Shown here: positions 28,107 to 36,040 of the stretch, in pieces | Layout of the letters: every line of letters starts with the position of its first letter | Numbering within the stretch: the first letter of the stretch is position 1 | NCBI GenBank assembly: GCA_965220645.1 | Contig: OZ244836.1 | Coordinates: 3,038,001 to 3,102,000, forward strand | Direction of reading: 5' to 3' | DNA from: Aldehydirespirator sp965220645 | GTDB taxonomy: Bacteria; Actinomycetota; Acidimicrobiia; Acidimicrobiales; Aldehydirespiratoraceae | Length of the DNA stretch: 64,000 nucleotides | The notes under the pieces: generated by a model | The model's input: the letters and a program-made list of their open reading frames with translations, nothing else | Told to the model about the DNA's origin: nothing | Databases searched by the model: none | Translations under genes and position numbers: made by a program

Positions 28107-29450
28107 TCAGCAGTGCGCCAAGAACCGGGCTCGCTCCCAGTCGTTGACAGCATCTGGGTCGGGGGAGTTCTCGACGGCCAGGGCGAGCTCGTGCTCGGCG
28201 GTGCACAGGTAGTTCGTCGAGAGCTCTGTGCCGAGCATCTCCGCCAGCGGGGAGTCGCGGTAAGCCGCTATGGCGTCAGCCAGTGTCGCGGGTAGAGGAG
28301 CGCAGTCGCCGGGGTTGGTGTACATGTCGCCCTCGCTCGTCGGCGGGATCGCCAGGTCGCGCTCCAGCCCGTCGCAGCCGGCGGCCAGCACCCCGGCGAT
28401 CATCAAATGCGCGGCGGCATCGGCTCCCGCAGACCGGAACTCCACCCGGTTGCCTGAGGAGCCGGCCTCGGTGATGCAGCGGGCCATCACGGTGCGGTTG
28501 TCCCCGCCCCAATGCACATGGGTCGGGGCGAAGGTGTAGGGCCTCACCCGCTTGGCCCCGTTGTCGGTGGGCGCTCCAAGCAGGCTCATGCTCTGGGCGT
28601 GCTCCAGCAGACCTCCCAGCCATCTCGACATGAGCTCGTTGGGGGCTCCGTCGGAGTCGGCGAAGGCGTTGGCCCCGTCGACGTTGAGGCTGGTGTGGAC
28701 GTGCATGCCCGAGCCCGACTGGTCGGCCCACGGCTTGGGCATGAAGGTGGCCCTCAGCCCGTGGCGCACCGCCACCTGCTTGACGATGCTCTTGAAGATC
28801 ACGGTCGCGTCGGCGGCGGTCATGGCGTCGGCGTAGGAGATGTTGACCTCGATCAGCCCCGGCCCGTACTCCGCGTTGGAGGACTCCACGTCCAGCCCGG
28901 CGCCGAGGAGTCCGGCACGCATGTCCGCGATGCAGTCCTCGAGAGCCACCGCGTCGGTGAGCGATGAGTACTTGATGTGGTCCTGGACCGGGCTCCAATC
29001 GGGGTGGCACAGGTAGAACTCGAGTTCGGTGGCCGCTATCGGCTCGAATCCGAGGCCCCGGCAGCGCTCGATCTGCTGGGCGAGCACGCCCCGGGGGGCC
29101 AGCGCGTGCGGGCTGCCGTGCTCGTCGAACACGTCGGTGAAGACGACCGCGTAACCGGGCTGGTGGGTGAAGATCCTCCCGGTGGACAGGTCGGGTATCA
29201 GCTTGCAGTCGAGATAGCCGGTGTCCATGTTGATGAACGGGTTGTCGGTCAGGTCGTCCTGCGCGTCCATGATGAAGATGGCATCCGCGATGGCCAGGCC
29301 TGCGGTCGCCACGGTGCTGAAGAAACGCTCGACGGGCACGCGCTTGCCACGGAGATGACCCTGCGTGTCAGGCGTGGCGACCTCAACGGTGTGCACTCCA
29401 GCCGCGGCGCATTGCTCCTGGAAACTGCGGGCTGCTGCGATGTCGGTCAT
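28107..29450 (-). CDS. Glutamine-synthetase-family ligase (gamma-glutamyl-amine type)
   Basis: The 447-residue protein has the glutamine synthetase beta-grasp and catalytic domains. ATELEFYL supplies a metal Glu, SSNAEYGPGLIEVNISYADA the second cluster, GSGMHVHTSL the ammonium/ATP region, and NRVEFRSAGADAAAHL the C-terminal Arg/Glu block. The layout is closer to PuuA, GlnT or gamma-glutamyl-methylamide synthetases than to housekeeping GlnA. Such ligases attach glutamate to an amine to protect or activate it for oxidation. Its place between P450 and dehydrogenase genes supports amine catabolism; morpholine- and piperidine-type P450 clusters are known to carry a similar gene. Confidence 0.85.
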   Translation of the reverse strand: MTDIAAARSFQEQCAAAGVHTVEVATPDTQGHLRGKRVPVERFFSTVATAGLAIADAIFIMDAQDDLTDNPFINMDTGYLDCKLIPDLSTGRIFTHQPGYAVVFTDVFDEHGSPHALAPRGVLAQQIERCRGLGFEPIAATELEFYLCHPDWSPVQDHIKYSSLTDAVALEDCIADMRAGLLGAGLDVESSNAEYGPGLIEVNISYADAMTAADATVIFKSIVKQVAVRHGLRATFMPKPWADQSGSGMHVHTSLNVDGANAFADSDGAPNELMSRWLGGLLEHAQSMSLLGAPTDNGAKRVRPYTFAPTHVHWGGDNRTVMARCITEAGSSGNRVEFRSAGADAAAHLMIAGVLAAGCDGLERDLAIPPTSEGDMYTNPGDCAPLPATLADAIAAYRDSPLAEMLGTELSTNYLCTAEHELALAVENSPDPDAVNDWERARFLAHC

Positions 29451-29496
29451 CGATGTTCCTTGGGTTGGTCGACGTTTGGATCAGGTCAGGCGAGGG

Positions 29497-30459
29497 TCAG
29501 GCAACGGTGAGCACCACCCGTCCCTTGATGTCGCCGGCCCTGAGCCGGTCGTGGGCGGTCTGCGCGTCCTCGAGGGGCAGCGTCTCCACCGGGTTGAGGA
29601 CCGAGGGCTCCCGCCCGGCCAGATCGAGCAGCTCGTCGAGCTGGCCCCGGCTGCCCCACACGCTGGTCATGAAGCGGGCCTCGTGTGGCACCGCGCCGAA
29701 GCCGAACGGGATCCGGCCCCCGTAGAGCCCCACCACCGCCACCAGGCCGAGCCGGGCCACCGCGCCTGCGGCCGTCGCCAGCGTGGCCTCGCTGCCGATG
29801 AAGTCGATCACGAAATCGAACAGGGGAAGCTCGTCACCGGGCCCGTAGGCGTGGTGGGCGCCGCGCTCGAGCGCGGTGGCCCGCTTGGCCGCGGCCAGGT
29901 CGAGGGCGGAGACCTCGGCGTCGGTCAGCAGCCGCAGGTACCGGAGGGCGTACTGGCCGAGGCCACCGGCCCCGATCACCAGTGCCCGGCGCGGCCGGCC
30001 CGGGCGGCGCAGCGTGTCGAGACCCTGGGCCACGGCCCGGTAGGCGGTGAGGCCGCCGCAGGCCAGCGGGGCGCTGGCGACGGGATCGAGGTCGCCGATG
30101 GGCGCCAGGTAGGCGGTGTCGGGGACGCGCATCTTCTCGGCGTAGCCGCCGTCGGAGAATATGCCCGCCTCCCGGGCGCCGACGCAGACCATCTCGACGC
30201 CCTCGGCGCACAGCTCGCAGGAGCGGCATCCCCACGGCGCGTAGACCATCACCGGGCCCAGGCTCGGGTGCACTCCGGTCACCTCGTGGCCGAGGATCAA
30301 CGGCACCGGACTGGGAAACTCTCCGTCCACGACATGCAGGTCGGAGTGGCACACGCCGCAGGCGGTGACATCGATGACCTCGTCGGACGGGTCAGGTTCA
30401 GGGTGGTCGCCGACGAAGCGAAGACCGGTGTTGAACGCCTCGAGAACGACGGCTCTCAT
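29497..30459 (-). CDS. Zinc-dependent alcohol dehydrogenase
   Basis: The start at ATG 30459 gives 320 residues of the MDR superfamily. The catalytic zinc site is seen as GVCHSDLHVVDG and GHEVTG, and the structural zinc site as CRSCELCxxxxxxxC. The NAD-binding region is VIGAGGLGQYALRYL. It oxidises an alcohol to an aldehyde or ketone. It sits 14 bp after an acyl-CoA dehydrogenase gene and 46 bp before the glutamine-synthetase-like gene, within the leftward catabolic array. Confidence 0.87.
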   Translation of the reverse strand: MRAVVLEAFNTGLRFVGDHPEPDPSDEVIDVTACGVCHSDLHVVDGEFPSPVPLILGHEVTGVHPSLGPVMVYAPWGCRSCELCAEGVEMVCVGAREAGIFSDGGYAEKMRVPDTAYLAPIGDLDPVASAPLACGGLTAYRAVAQGLDTLRRPGRPRRALVIGAGGLGQYALRYLRLLTDAEVSALDLAAAKRATALERGAHHAYGPGDELPLFDFVIDFIGSEATLATAAGAVARLGLVAVVGLYGGRIPFGFGAVPHEARFMTSVWGSRGQLDELLDLAGREPSVLNPVETLPLEDAQTAHDRLRAGDIKGRVVLTVA

Positions 30460-30473
30460 CCCAGATCCCCGTT

Positions 30474-31676
30474 CTAGTAGCTCTTGGGCAGGCCCAGACA
30501 CTTCTGGGCGATGAAGGCGAGCACAAGGTTGTTGTTGACCGGGGCGACCTGGTACAGGCGGGTCTCGCGCAGCTTGCGCTCGATGTCGTACTCGACCGCG
30601 AAGCCGAAGCCGCCGTGAGTGTTCAACGCGGCGTTGCCCGCCTCCCAAGACGCCTCCGACGCCAGCATCTTGGCCATGTTGGCCTCGGCGCCGCACGGCT
30701 CGCCCCGGTCGAACAGGTCGGCTGCCTTCCAGCGCATGAGGTCGGCCGCCTGAAGGTTGGCGTAGGCCTTGGCCAGCGGGAACTGCACGCCCTGGTTCTT
30801 GCCGATGGGGCGCCCGAACACCTCGCGCTGGCAGGCGTACTCGCTGGCCCGGTCGAGGAAGAAGCGGCCGTCGCCGATGCATTCGGCCGCGATCAGGATC
30901 CGCTCGGCGTTCATGCCGTCGAGGATGTGGGAGAACCCCATCCCCTCAGTTCCGACCAGAGCGTCGGCGTCGATCACCACGTCGTCGAAGAACACCTCGG
31001 TGGTGTTGTGGTTCATCATGGTGGGGATCGGGTTGATGGTCAGACCCGGCACCAGCTCCCCGTCGGAGCCCCTCAACTCGACGATGAACACCGACAGGCC
31101 CGACGTGCGGTCGGCCGACTCGCCGGGCGGAGCGGTTCGGGCCAGCAGGATCATCAGGTCAGAGTGCAATGCCCGTGAGGTCCAGATCTTCTGGCCGTTG
31201 ATGCGCCAGGTATCGCCGTCGCGCTGGGCGCGGGTGCGGATGGCGGTGGTCTCCGACCCGGCGGCCGGCTCGGTCACGCCGAACGCCTGGAGGCGCAGCC
31301 GGCCGTCGGCGATCCTGGGCAGGTACCGCTGCTTCTGGGCGGCCGATCCGTGCCGCAGCAGGGTTCCCATCACGTACATCTGGGCGTGGCACGCGGCGGG
31401 GTTGCCGCCGCTGGCCGAGATCTCCTCCAGGATTACCGACGCTCCTGCCAGGCTGAGTCCGCCACCGCCGTACTCCTCGGGGATCAGCGCGCCGAGCCAG
31501 CCCTGCTCGGTCAGCTCGGCCACGAACTCCTCCGGGTAGCGATCGGGCTCGAGTTCGCGCCAGTAGGCATTGCCGTACTTGTCGCACAGGCGCCGAACCT
31601 CGGTGCGGATCATCTCGAAGTCCTCGGCGGTGGCGACCGTGTGGGGCAGCGGGGGCGCGGCTGCAGAGGCGGTCAC
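30474..31676 (-). CDS. Acyl-CoA dehydrogenase (second of the array)
   Basis: GTG 31676 overlaps the GntR stop (GTGA) and gives 400 residues. Family motifs are AFGVTEPAAGSETTAIRT, INGQKIWTSRA, and the C-terminal THGGFGFAVEYDIERKLRETRLYQVAP. The N-terminus up to VTASAAAPPL lacks conservation further upstream, which supports the GTG. It uses FAD to desaturate an acyl-CoA. It is more divergent from the first acyl-CoA dehydrogenase than a recent duplicate would be, so the two probably act on different intermediates. Confidence 0.9.
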   Translation of the reverse strand: MTASAAAPPLPHTVATAEDFEMIRTEVRRLCDKYGNAYWRELEPDRYPEEFVAELTEQGWLGALIPEEYGGGGLSLAGASVILEEISASGGNPAACHAQMYVMGTLLRHGSAAQKQRYLPRIADGRLRLQAFGVTEPAAGSETTAIRTRAQRDGDTWRINGQKIWTSRALHSDLMILLARTAPPGESADRTSGLSVFIVELRGSDGELVPGLTINPIPTMMNHNTTEVFFDDVVIDADALVGTEGMGFSHILDGMNAERILIAAECIGDGRFFLDRASEYACQREVFGRPIGKNQGVQFPLAKAYANLQAADLMRWKAADLFDRGEPCGAEANMAKMLASEASWEAGNAALNTHGGFGFAVEYDIERKLRETRLYQVAPVNNNLVLAFIAQKCLGLPKSY

Positions 31677-32359
31677 TTCTCCGGCTCCTCGTCCCAGTAG
31701 CCGTGGCGCTGCAAGAACTCGGCGGCCGCGATGCCGCTCTGGTGCAGGTGCTCCTCCATGGCCCGGCGGGCGCCTTCGGCGTCGCGGGCGGTGATCGCTT
31801 CGAGAATCTCGGCGTGGTGCTGGACGGCTTGCGCGTCCCAGCCCTCGATGAACTCGTAGTAGCGGGACGGCACCGAGCGGAACAGATGCCGCAGCAGCCA
31901 TCGGGTCCGGCGGGGCGCGGCGGAGTTGATCACCCGGTGGAAGCCGTTGTTCAACGCGGAGAGATCCTCGCCGCTGTCGTGCTCGAAGCGTTCGTGGATG
32001 GCGGCGAGTTCAGCGATCTCGTCGTCCTTGAGCAACACCGCGGCCATGGCTGCGGCTCTTCCCGACACCACCCCGAACAACTCGTAGTGGTCGATGATGT
32101 CGTCGGGCGAGAGATCGGCCACCGATGCGCCCCGGCGGGGCGTGACCTCCACCAGGCCCTCGCGACCGAGGATCACGAGAGCCTCACGCACCGGGCTTCG
32201 GCTCACGTCGAGCGCCTCGCCGATGGCGTCCTGGTCGATCTTCGTGCCCGGCTTGAGGGATCCGGCCAGGATGAGGTCACGGACGTAGGTCACGACCTCG
32301 TCGGCGAGGCTCCCCCGCCGCCGGCGCCGCGGATCGACCGGCGGGTACTGGACGTTCAT
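31673..32359 (-). CDS. GntR-family transcriptional regulator (FadR/FCD type)
   Basis: The 228-residue protein has an N-terminal winged helix (LADEVVTYVRDLIL, then QDAIGEALDVSRSPVREALVILGREGLVEV) followed by an all-helical FCD-type effector domain with NNGFHRVIN and HHAEILEAI. Its gene is embedded between the importer and the catabolic enzymes with 4-bp overlaps on both sides. It is probably the local substrate-responsive regulator, and the duplicated 33-bp element upstream of the binding-protein gene is a candidate target. Target and effector are inferred. Confidence 0.88.
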   Translation of the reverse strand: MNVQYPPVDPRRRRRGSLADEVVTYVRDLILAGSLKPGTKIDQDAIGEALDVSRSPVREALVILGREGLVEVTPRRGASVADLSPDDIIDHYELFGVVSGRAAAMAAVLLKDDEIAELAAIHERFEHDSGEDLSALNNGFHRVINSAAPRRTRWLLRHLFRSVPSRYYEFIEGWDAQAVQHHAEILEAITARDAEGARRAMEEHLHQSGIAAAEFLQRHGYWDEEPEK

Positions 32360-34284
32360 GCCGGGTCGTCGCCCTGCTGGGCAGCCTGACCCAGGTACGC
32401 CGCCTTCACGGCGACGTCGGCCTGCACCTCCTCGGGCGTGCCGGCGGCGATAACCCGGCCCTGGTCCAGGCAGTAGACGCGGTCGCAGATCCCGGTGATG
32501 AAGTTGAGGTCGTGGTCGATGACCAGCACCCCCGCGCCCACCGCCGCCGCCATGCGCCTGACGCTTTCGACCATCGCCAGCGACTCGGTGTCGCTCATCC
32601 CGCTGGTCGGCTCGTCGAGCAGCAGGAAGGCGGGCGCGGCCGCGGCGGCCCGGGCCAACTCCAGTCGCCGGGAGTTCCCGTAGTCGAGTTGCCCGGCTCG
32701 GCGGTTGCGCTGGTCCCACAGTCCGGCTCCGGCCACGATGGCGTCGATGTCGGCCCGGGTGCCGCCGTTGCGATGGACGGAGGCCATGAGCGCGGCCACC
32801 TCCACGTTCTCCCGCACCGTGAGCGACGTGAAAAGCCTGAGATTCTGGAACGTCCGGACCAGCCCGGCGCGGGCGATGGCATGGGAGGGCTCCGACGTCA
32901 GCGGAAGCTCGCCGAGGTTCACCTCCCCTGTGGTGGGATCCACGATGCCGGTCATCACGTTCACCAGCGTTGTCTTGCCCGCCCCGTTGGGGCCGATCAG
33001 CCCGACGATCTCGCGGTTGGAGACCTCTACCGAGGCGCCGTCGAGAGCCCGGAAGCCGCCGAACTCCACGGTCACTCCGCTGGCGGAGAGATCCAGGGCT
33101 TCGGGGTGTGGGGCTTCGACCGCCTCGGCGGGAGGGTTCTGGCGGATGAAGCGGCGCCACAGCCAGGCGTCGACCTCCCAATCGTCCACAACGCCGTTGG
33201 GGCGCCAGATCATGAAGACCACCATGGCCAGGCCGAGCAGGACCGTCGGCAGTCCCTCCCGGAACACCCAGTCGAGGGGACCGTCGAGACTGAGGCCGAA
33301 CACCTCGTAGCCGTCAGAGCCCATGCGGCGGGCGCTCTCGCGTACCGCGGTGATGACCGCCACCCCGAGCAGCGCGCCGGTGACGCCGTTGCGGCCGCCT
33401 ACTACGAGCATCACCAGCGTGAGCAGCGTGTATTGGAAGAAGAAGAACTCGGGGAGAAGGCTCCCGATCTCGTAGACCCGCAGCGAAGCGGCCACCGAGA
33501 CCACCGCTACCGACAGCAGGAGCGCGATCGTCTGCTGGACCACCGGGTTGATGCCCATGGCGCGGGCCGCGAGGTTGTCCTCGCGAGCCGCGTGGTTCAG
33601 CCGTCCGATGCTGCTGCGAGCGAACAGCAGGGCCAGCACGATCGACGCGAACAACACGAGGTAGATCGGCGTGCGGGTCTGGAGCGTGTCGCCGATCCCG
33701 AAGGTCAGCCCGGCTCGCTCGCCGCCGGTCAGCTCGGTCCAGCTGGCGGCGACCTCGTGGGTGAAGAACAGCAGGGCCAGGGTGATGACCGTGGCCGCCA
33801 CCGAGCCTGATCGGGCCCCGGAGCGTCCCAGGCCGATCCCTACCACCACCGCCACGAGGAGCGTGACCGCCAGGGCCACCAGCGTCGCGGTCGGCGGTCC
33901 CGTCTCGACGTCGGCCAGTCCCCACGGAGCGTTCGGGATGCGGGTGTACTTGTCGTCGGGCGCGATAGCGAAGATGGCGAAGGCGTATCCGGCCACCGCT
34001 CCGAAGCCGATGTGGCCGAAGGAGAACACGCCGGTGTTGCCCACGTAGATCTGGATGCCGATCACCATGATGGCGTCGATGAACATCGCGGTGATCAGCT
34101 TCTCGGCCGACGCCCCTTCGACCATGACCGTGTACAGCAGCCCCAGACCCACGAAGGCCGCGAACAGCACGACCGCGCCGGCCAGCGGGAAGGCCACGTC
34201 GCGTCGCAGGTCGGGGAACAGCAGGCCGGCTTCGCGCCGCCGGTTCCGCGCCCACGCGCCCACGAGCGGGGTCCGCTCCGCCAT
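32356..34284 (-). CDS. Fused LivM permease-LivG ATPase of a branched-chain-amino-acid-type importer
   Basis: This is a single 642-residue chain. Residues to about 350 form a LivM-type permease with multiple membrane segments. From about 390 comes a complete LivG-type ATPase with Walker A GPNGAGKTT, the LDYGNSRRLELARA signature (LSYGxQRR in classical LivG) and Walker B LLLDEPTSGM. LivM and LivG are separate proteins in most bacteria, and fusions are known but less common. The start is ATG 34284 in GTGATG. The 104-bp gap upstream contains three 35-bp repeats that may couple its translation to livH. Partners are LivH, LivF and the binding protein. Confidence 0.88.
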   Translation of the reverse strand: MAERTPLVGAWARNRRREAGLLFPDLRRDVAFPLAGAVVLFAAFVGLGLLYTVMVEGASAEKLITAMFIDAIMVIGIQIYVGNTGVFSFGHIGFGAVAGYAFAIFAIAPDDKYTRIPNAPWGLADVETGPPTATLVALAVTLLVAVVVGIGLGRSGARSGSVAATVITLALLFFTHEVAASWTELTGGERAGLTFGIGDTLQTRTPIYLVLFASIVLALLFARSSIGRLNHAAREDNLAARAMGINPVVQQTIALLLSVAVVSVAASLRVYEIGSLLPEFFFFQYTLLTLVMLVVGGRNGVTGALLGVAVITAVRESARRMGSDGYEVFGLSLDGPLDWVFREGLPTVLLGLAMVVFMIWRPNGVVDDWEVDAWLWRRFIRQNPPAEAVEAPHPEALDLSASGVTVEFGGFRALDGASVEVSNREIVGLIGPNGAGKTTLVNVMTGIVDPTTGEVNLGELPLTSEPSHAIARAGLVRTFQNLRLFTSLTVRENVEVAALMASVHRNGGTRADIDAIVAGAGLWDQRNRRAGQLDYGNSRRLELARAAAAAPAFLLLDEPTSGMSDTESLAMVESVRRMAAAVGAGVLVIDHDLNFITGICDRVYCLDQGRVIAAGTPEEVQADVAVKAAYLGQAAQQGDDPA

Positions 34285-34398
34285 CACACTCGCTCCGTCG
34301 GCGCGGCGATCGCGAACATCACACTCGCTCCGTCGGCACGGCGATCGCGAACATCACACTCGCTCCGTCCGGACGGCGAGGGCGAACATCACACTCGT
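34282..34398 (-). repeat. 35-bp tandem repeats forming a chain of overlapping micro-ORFs
   Basis: Copies begin at 34282, 34317, 34352 and (partial) 34387, an exact 35-bp spacing. Read on the minus strand, the DNA between livH and livMG encodes three successive 11-residue peptides (MFALAVRTERV, MFAIAVPTERV, MFAIAAPTERV). Each ends in TGA overlapping the next ATG as TGATG, and each is preceded by GGAGCGA. The chain starts at the livH stop and ends at the livMG ATG. The unit is 36 nt of codons minus the shared base, which explains the 35-bp period. Confidence 0.8.
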
Positions 34399-35276
34399 TC
34401 CGCGTGGGCCACGTTGACGAGGCCGCCGGGTCGGAAGATGAACAGCAGCGCGATCAAACTGAACACCACCCCCTGGGTCAGGGCGGCGGCCGTTCCGGGG
34501 AGCCAGGTGCGCAGCATGACCTCGGCGAGCCCCAGGGCGAGACCCCCGATCACCGCTCCCTTGAGGCTTCCGAGTCCGCCGATGAGAGCGGCCAGCACAC
34601 CGCTGAGCATCGGGTTGATCCCCGAGGTGGGCGAGGTGTGGCCGGCCCGCATCAGCCAGAAGATCCCGGCGATGCCGGCCAGCGCTCCCGACAGGGCGAA
34701 GGCGCCCCGGATCACGCGGTCGGAGTTGACGCCCATCAGGCGGGCGGCGTCGAAGTCGGCCGCGGCGGCCCTGATCGACAGCCCGAACATGGTGCGCTGG
34801 AGGATCGCGGCGGTGAGGGCCAGCGTCACGATCGCCACGATGATCACGAGGGTATCGAACAGCTCCACCCGTATGGGCCCGATCAAGAAGGTGTCGGCGA
34901 TCCAGCCCGGCTCCGCGAACGTCTGGACCCGGGCGCCGACGTACATCAAGAAGATGGCCGCCACCAGGAAGTGGATGCCGAAGGAGGTGAGCAGCTGGGT
35001 GAACTCCGACGAGCCCCGTACCCGGCTGAACGCGATCCGCTCGATGAGCACGTTGGTGACCACGGACACCACCACGATCATGGGAGCCACCAGGTACCAC
35101 GACCAGCCGTTGTTGAACGCGGCGTAGGCCGCGTAGCCGCTCACTGTGATCAGCTCGCCGTGGGCGAAGTTCAGAAGGTGCATCACGCCGAAGACCACGG
35201 CCACGCCCAGCGCCAGCAGCGCGTAGATGCCGCCCCGCCCGAGTCCGTCGATCAGGTTCTGGACCAGCTCGGTCAT
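34389..35276 (-). CDS. livH: LivH-type ABC permease
   Basis: The 295-residue polytopic membrane protein starts MTELVQNLIDGLGRGGIYALLALG and contains GVMHLLNFAHGELITV and INPMLSGVLAALIGGLGSLKGAVIGGLALG, the typical LivH landmarks. The start at ATG 35276 overlaps the LivF stop as ATGA. It pairs with the LivM domain of the fused protein to form the transmembrane path of a hydrophobic-amino-acid/amide-type importer. Its ERV-stop end is the template of the downstream 35-bp repeats. Confidence 0.9.
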   Translation of the reverse strand: MTELVQNLIDGLGRGGIYALLALGVAVVFGVMHLLNFAHGELITVSGYAAYAAFNNGWSWYLVAPMIVVVSVVTNVLIERIAFSRVRGSSEFTQLLTSFGIHFLVAAIFLMYVGARVQTFAEPGWIADTFLIGPIRVELFDTLVIIVAIVTLALTAAILQRTMFGLSIRAAAADFDAARLMGVNSDRVIRGAFALSGALAGIAGIFWLMRAGHTSPTSGINPMLSGVLAALIGGLGSLKGAVIGGLALGLAEVMLRTWLPGTAAALTQGVVFSLIALLFIFRPGGLVNVAHAERV

Positions 35277-35986
35277 CCGGCGCTCCCCCGTACGAAGGTG
35301 TCGAAGAGGTCGGTCTCGGTGAGAAGCCCCGAGCCGGCGCCGTGACCCACCACCGCGCCGCTTCTTAGCACGTAGGCACGGTCGGCGACATCCAGCATCC
35401 GGGCTGCGTTCTGCTCCACCACCAGCAGGGTCCGGCCGCGGTCGCGCAGCTCCGTGAGCAACTCGAACACGGTGTCGACGAGCACGGGGGCCAACCCCAG
35501 CGAGGGCTCGTCCATCAGCAGCAGCCTCGGCCGGCACATCAGCGCCCTGGCGATGGCGAGCTGCTGGGCCTCGCCGCCCGACAGGTAGCCGGCCATCGTG
35601 TCCCACCGGCTCCGGAGGAACGGGAACACCTCGGCGACTTCCTCGAGCATCTCGGCGCGCTCCGCCACCGACAGGGTCACGCCTCCGATCCGCAGGTTCT
35701 CGGCCACGGTGAAGTCGACGAAGATGCGGCGATGCTCGGGGACCAGAGCCAGCCCGGACCGCAGCATCTGCTCGGGTGCGGCTCCGGTGACGTCGACGCC
35801 GTCGAACACCACCGTCCCTGCCGCTGGAGACAGCAGCCCGGCGACCGTGTTGAGCAGCGTCGTCTTGCCTGCCCCGTTGGGGCCGATGAGGCCGATCACC
35901 TCACCGGCCCCGACGGACAGGCTTGCGTCGCGCAACGCCGAGATCGCCCCGTACCGGGTGGTCAACCCGGTCACTTCGAGCAGCAT
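35273..35986 (-). CDS. livF: LivF-type ABC ATPase
   Basis: The 237-residue ATPase has Walker A GPNGAGKTT, the Q-loop region PEHRRIFVDFTV, the signature LSGGEAQQLAIARA and Walker B LLLMDEPSLGLAP. It is the usual size for LivF and works with the LivG half of the fused protein. It overlaps livH by 4 bp, and the binding-protein gene ends 54 bp before it starts. Confidence 0.92.
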   Translation of the reverse strand: MLLEVTGLTTRYGAISALRDASLSVGAGEVIGLIGPNGAGKTTLLNTVAGLLSPAAGTVVFDGVDVTGAAPEQMLRSGLALVPEHRRIFVDFTVAENLRIGGVTLSVAERAEMLEEVAEVFPFLRSRWDTMAGYLSGGEAQQLAIARALMCRPRLLLMDEPSLGLAPVLVDTVFELLTELRDRGRTLLVVEQNAARMLDVADRAYVLRSGAVVGHGAGSGLLTETDLFDTFVRGSAG

Positions 35987-36040
35987 GGGTCTCGCCCCTG
36001 TCAGCGGCCGCTTCCGGTCAGAATCGTCGAACGGTGCGGC

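Noticed and set aside
34282..34398. Possible CRISPR-like array
   Set aside because: The 35-bp units are contiguous without spacers and are explained by overlapping micro-ORFs.
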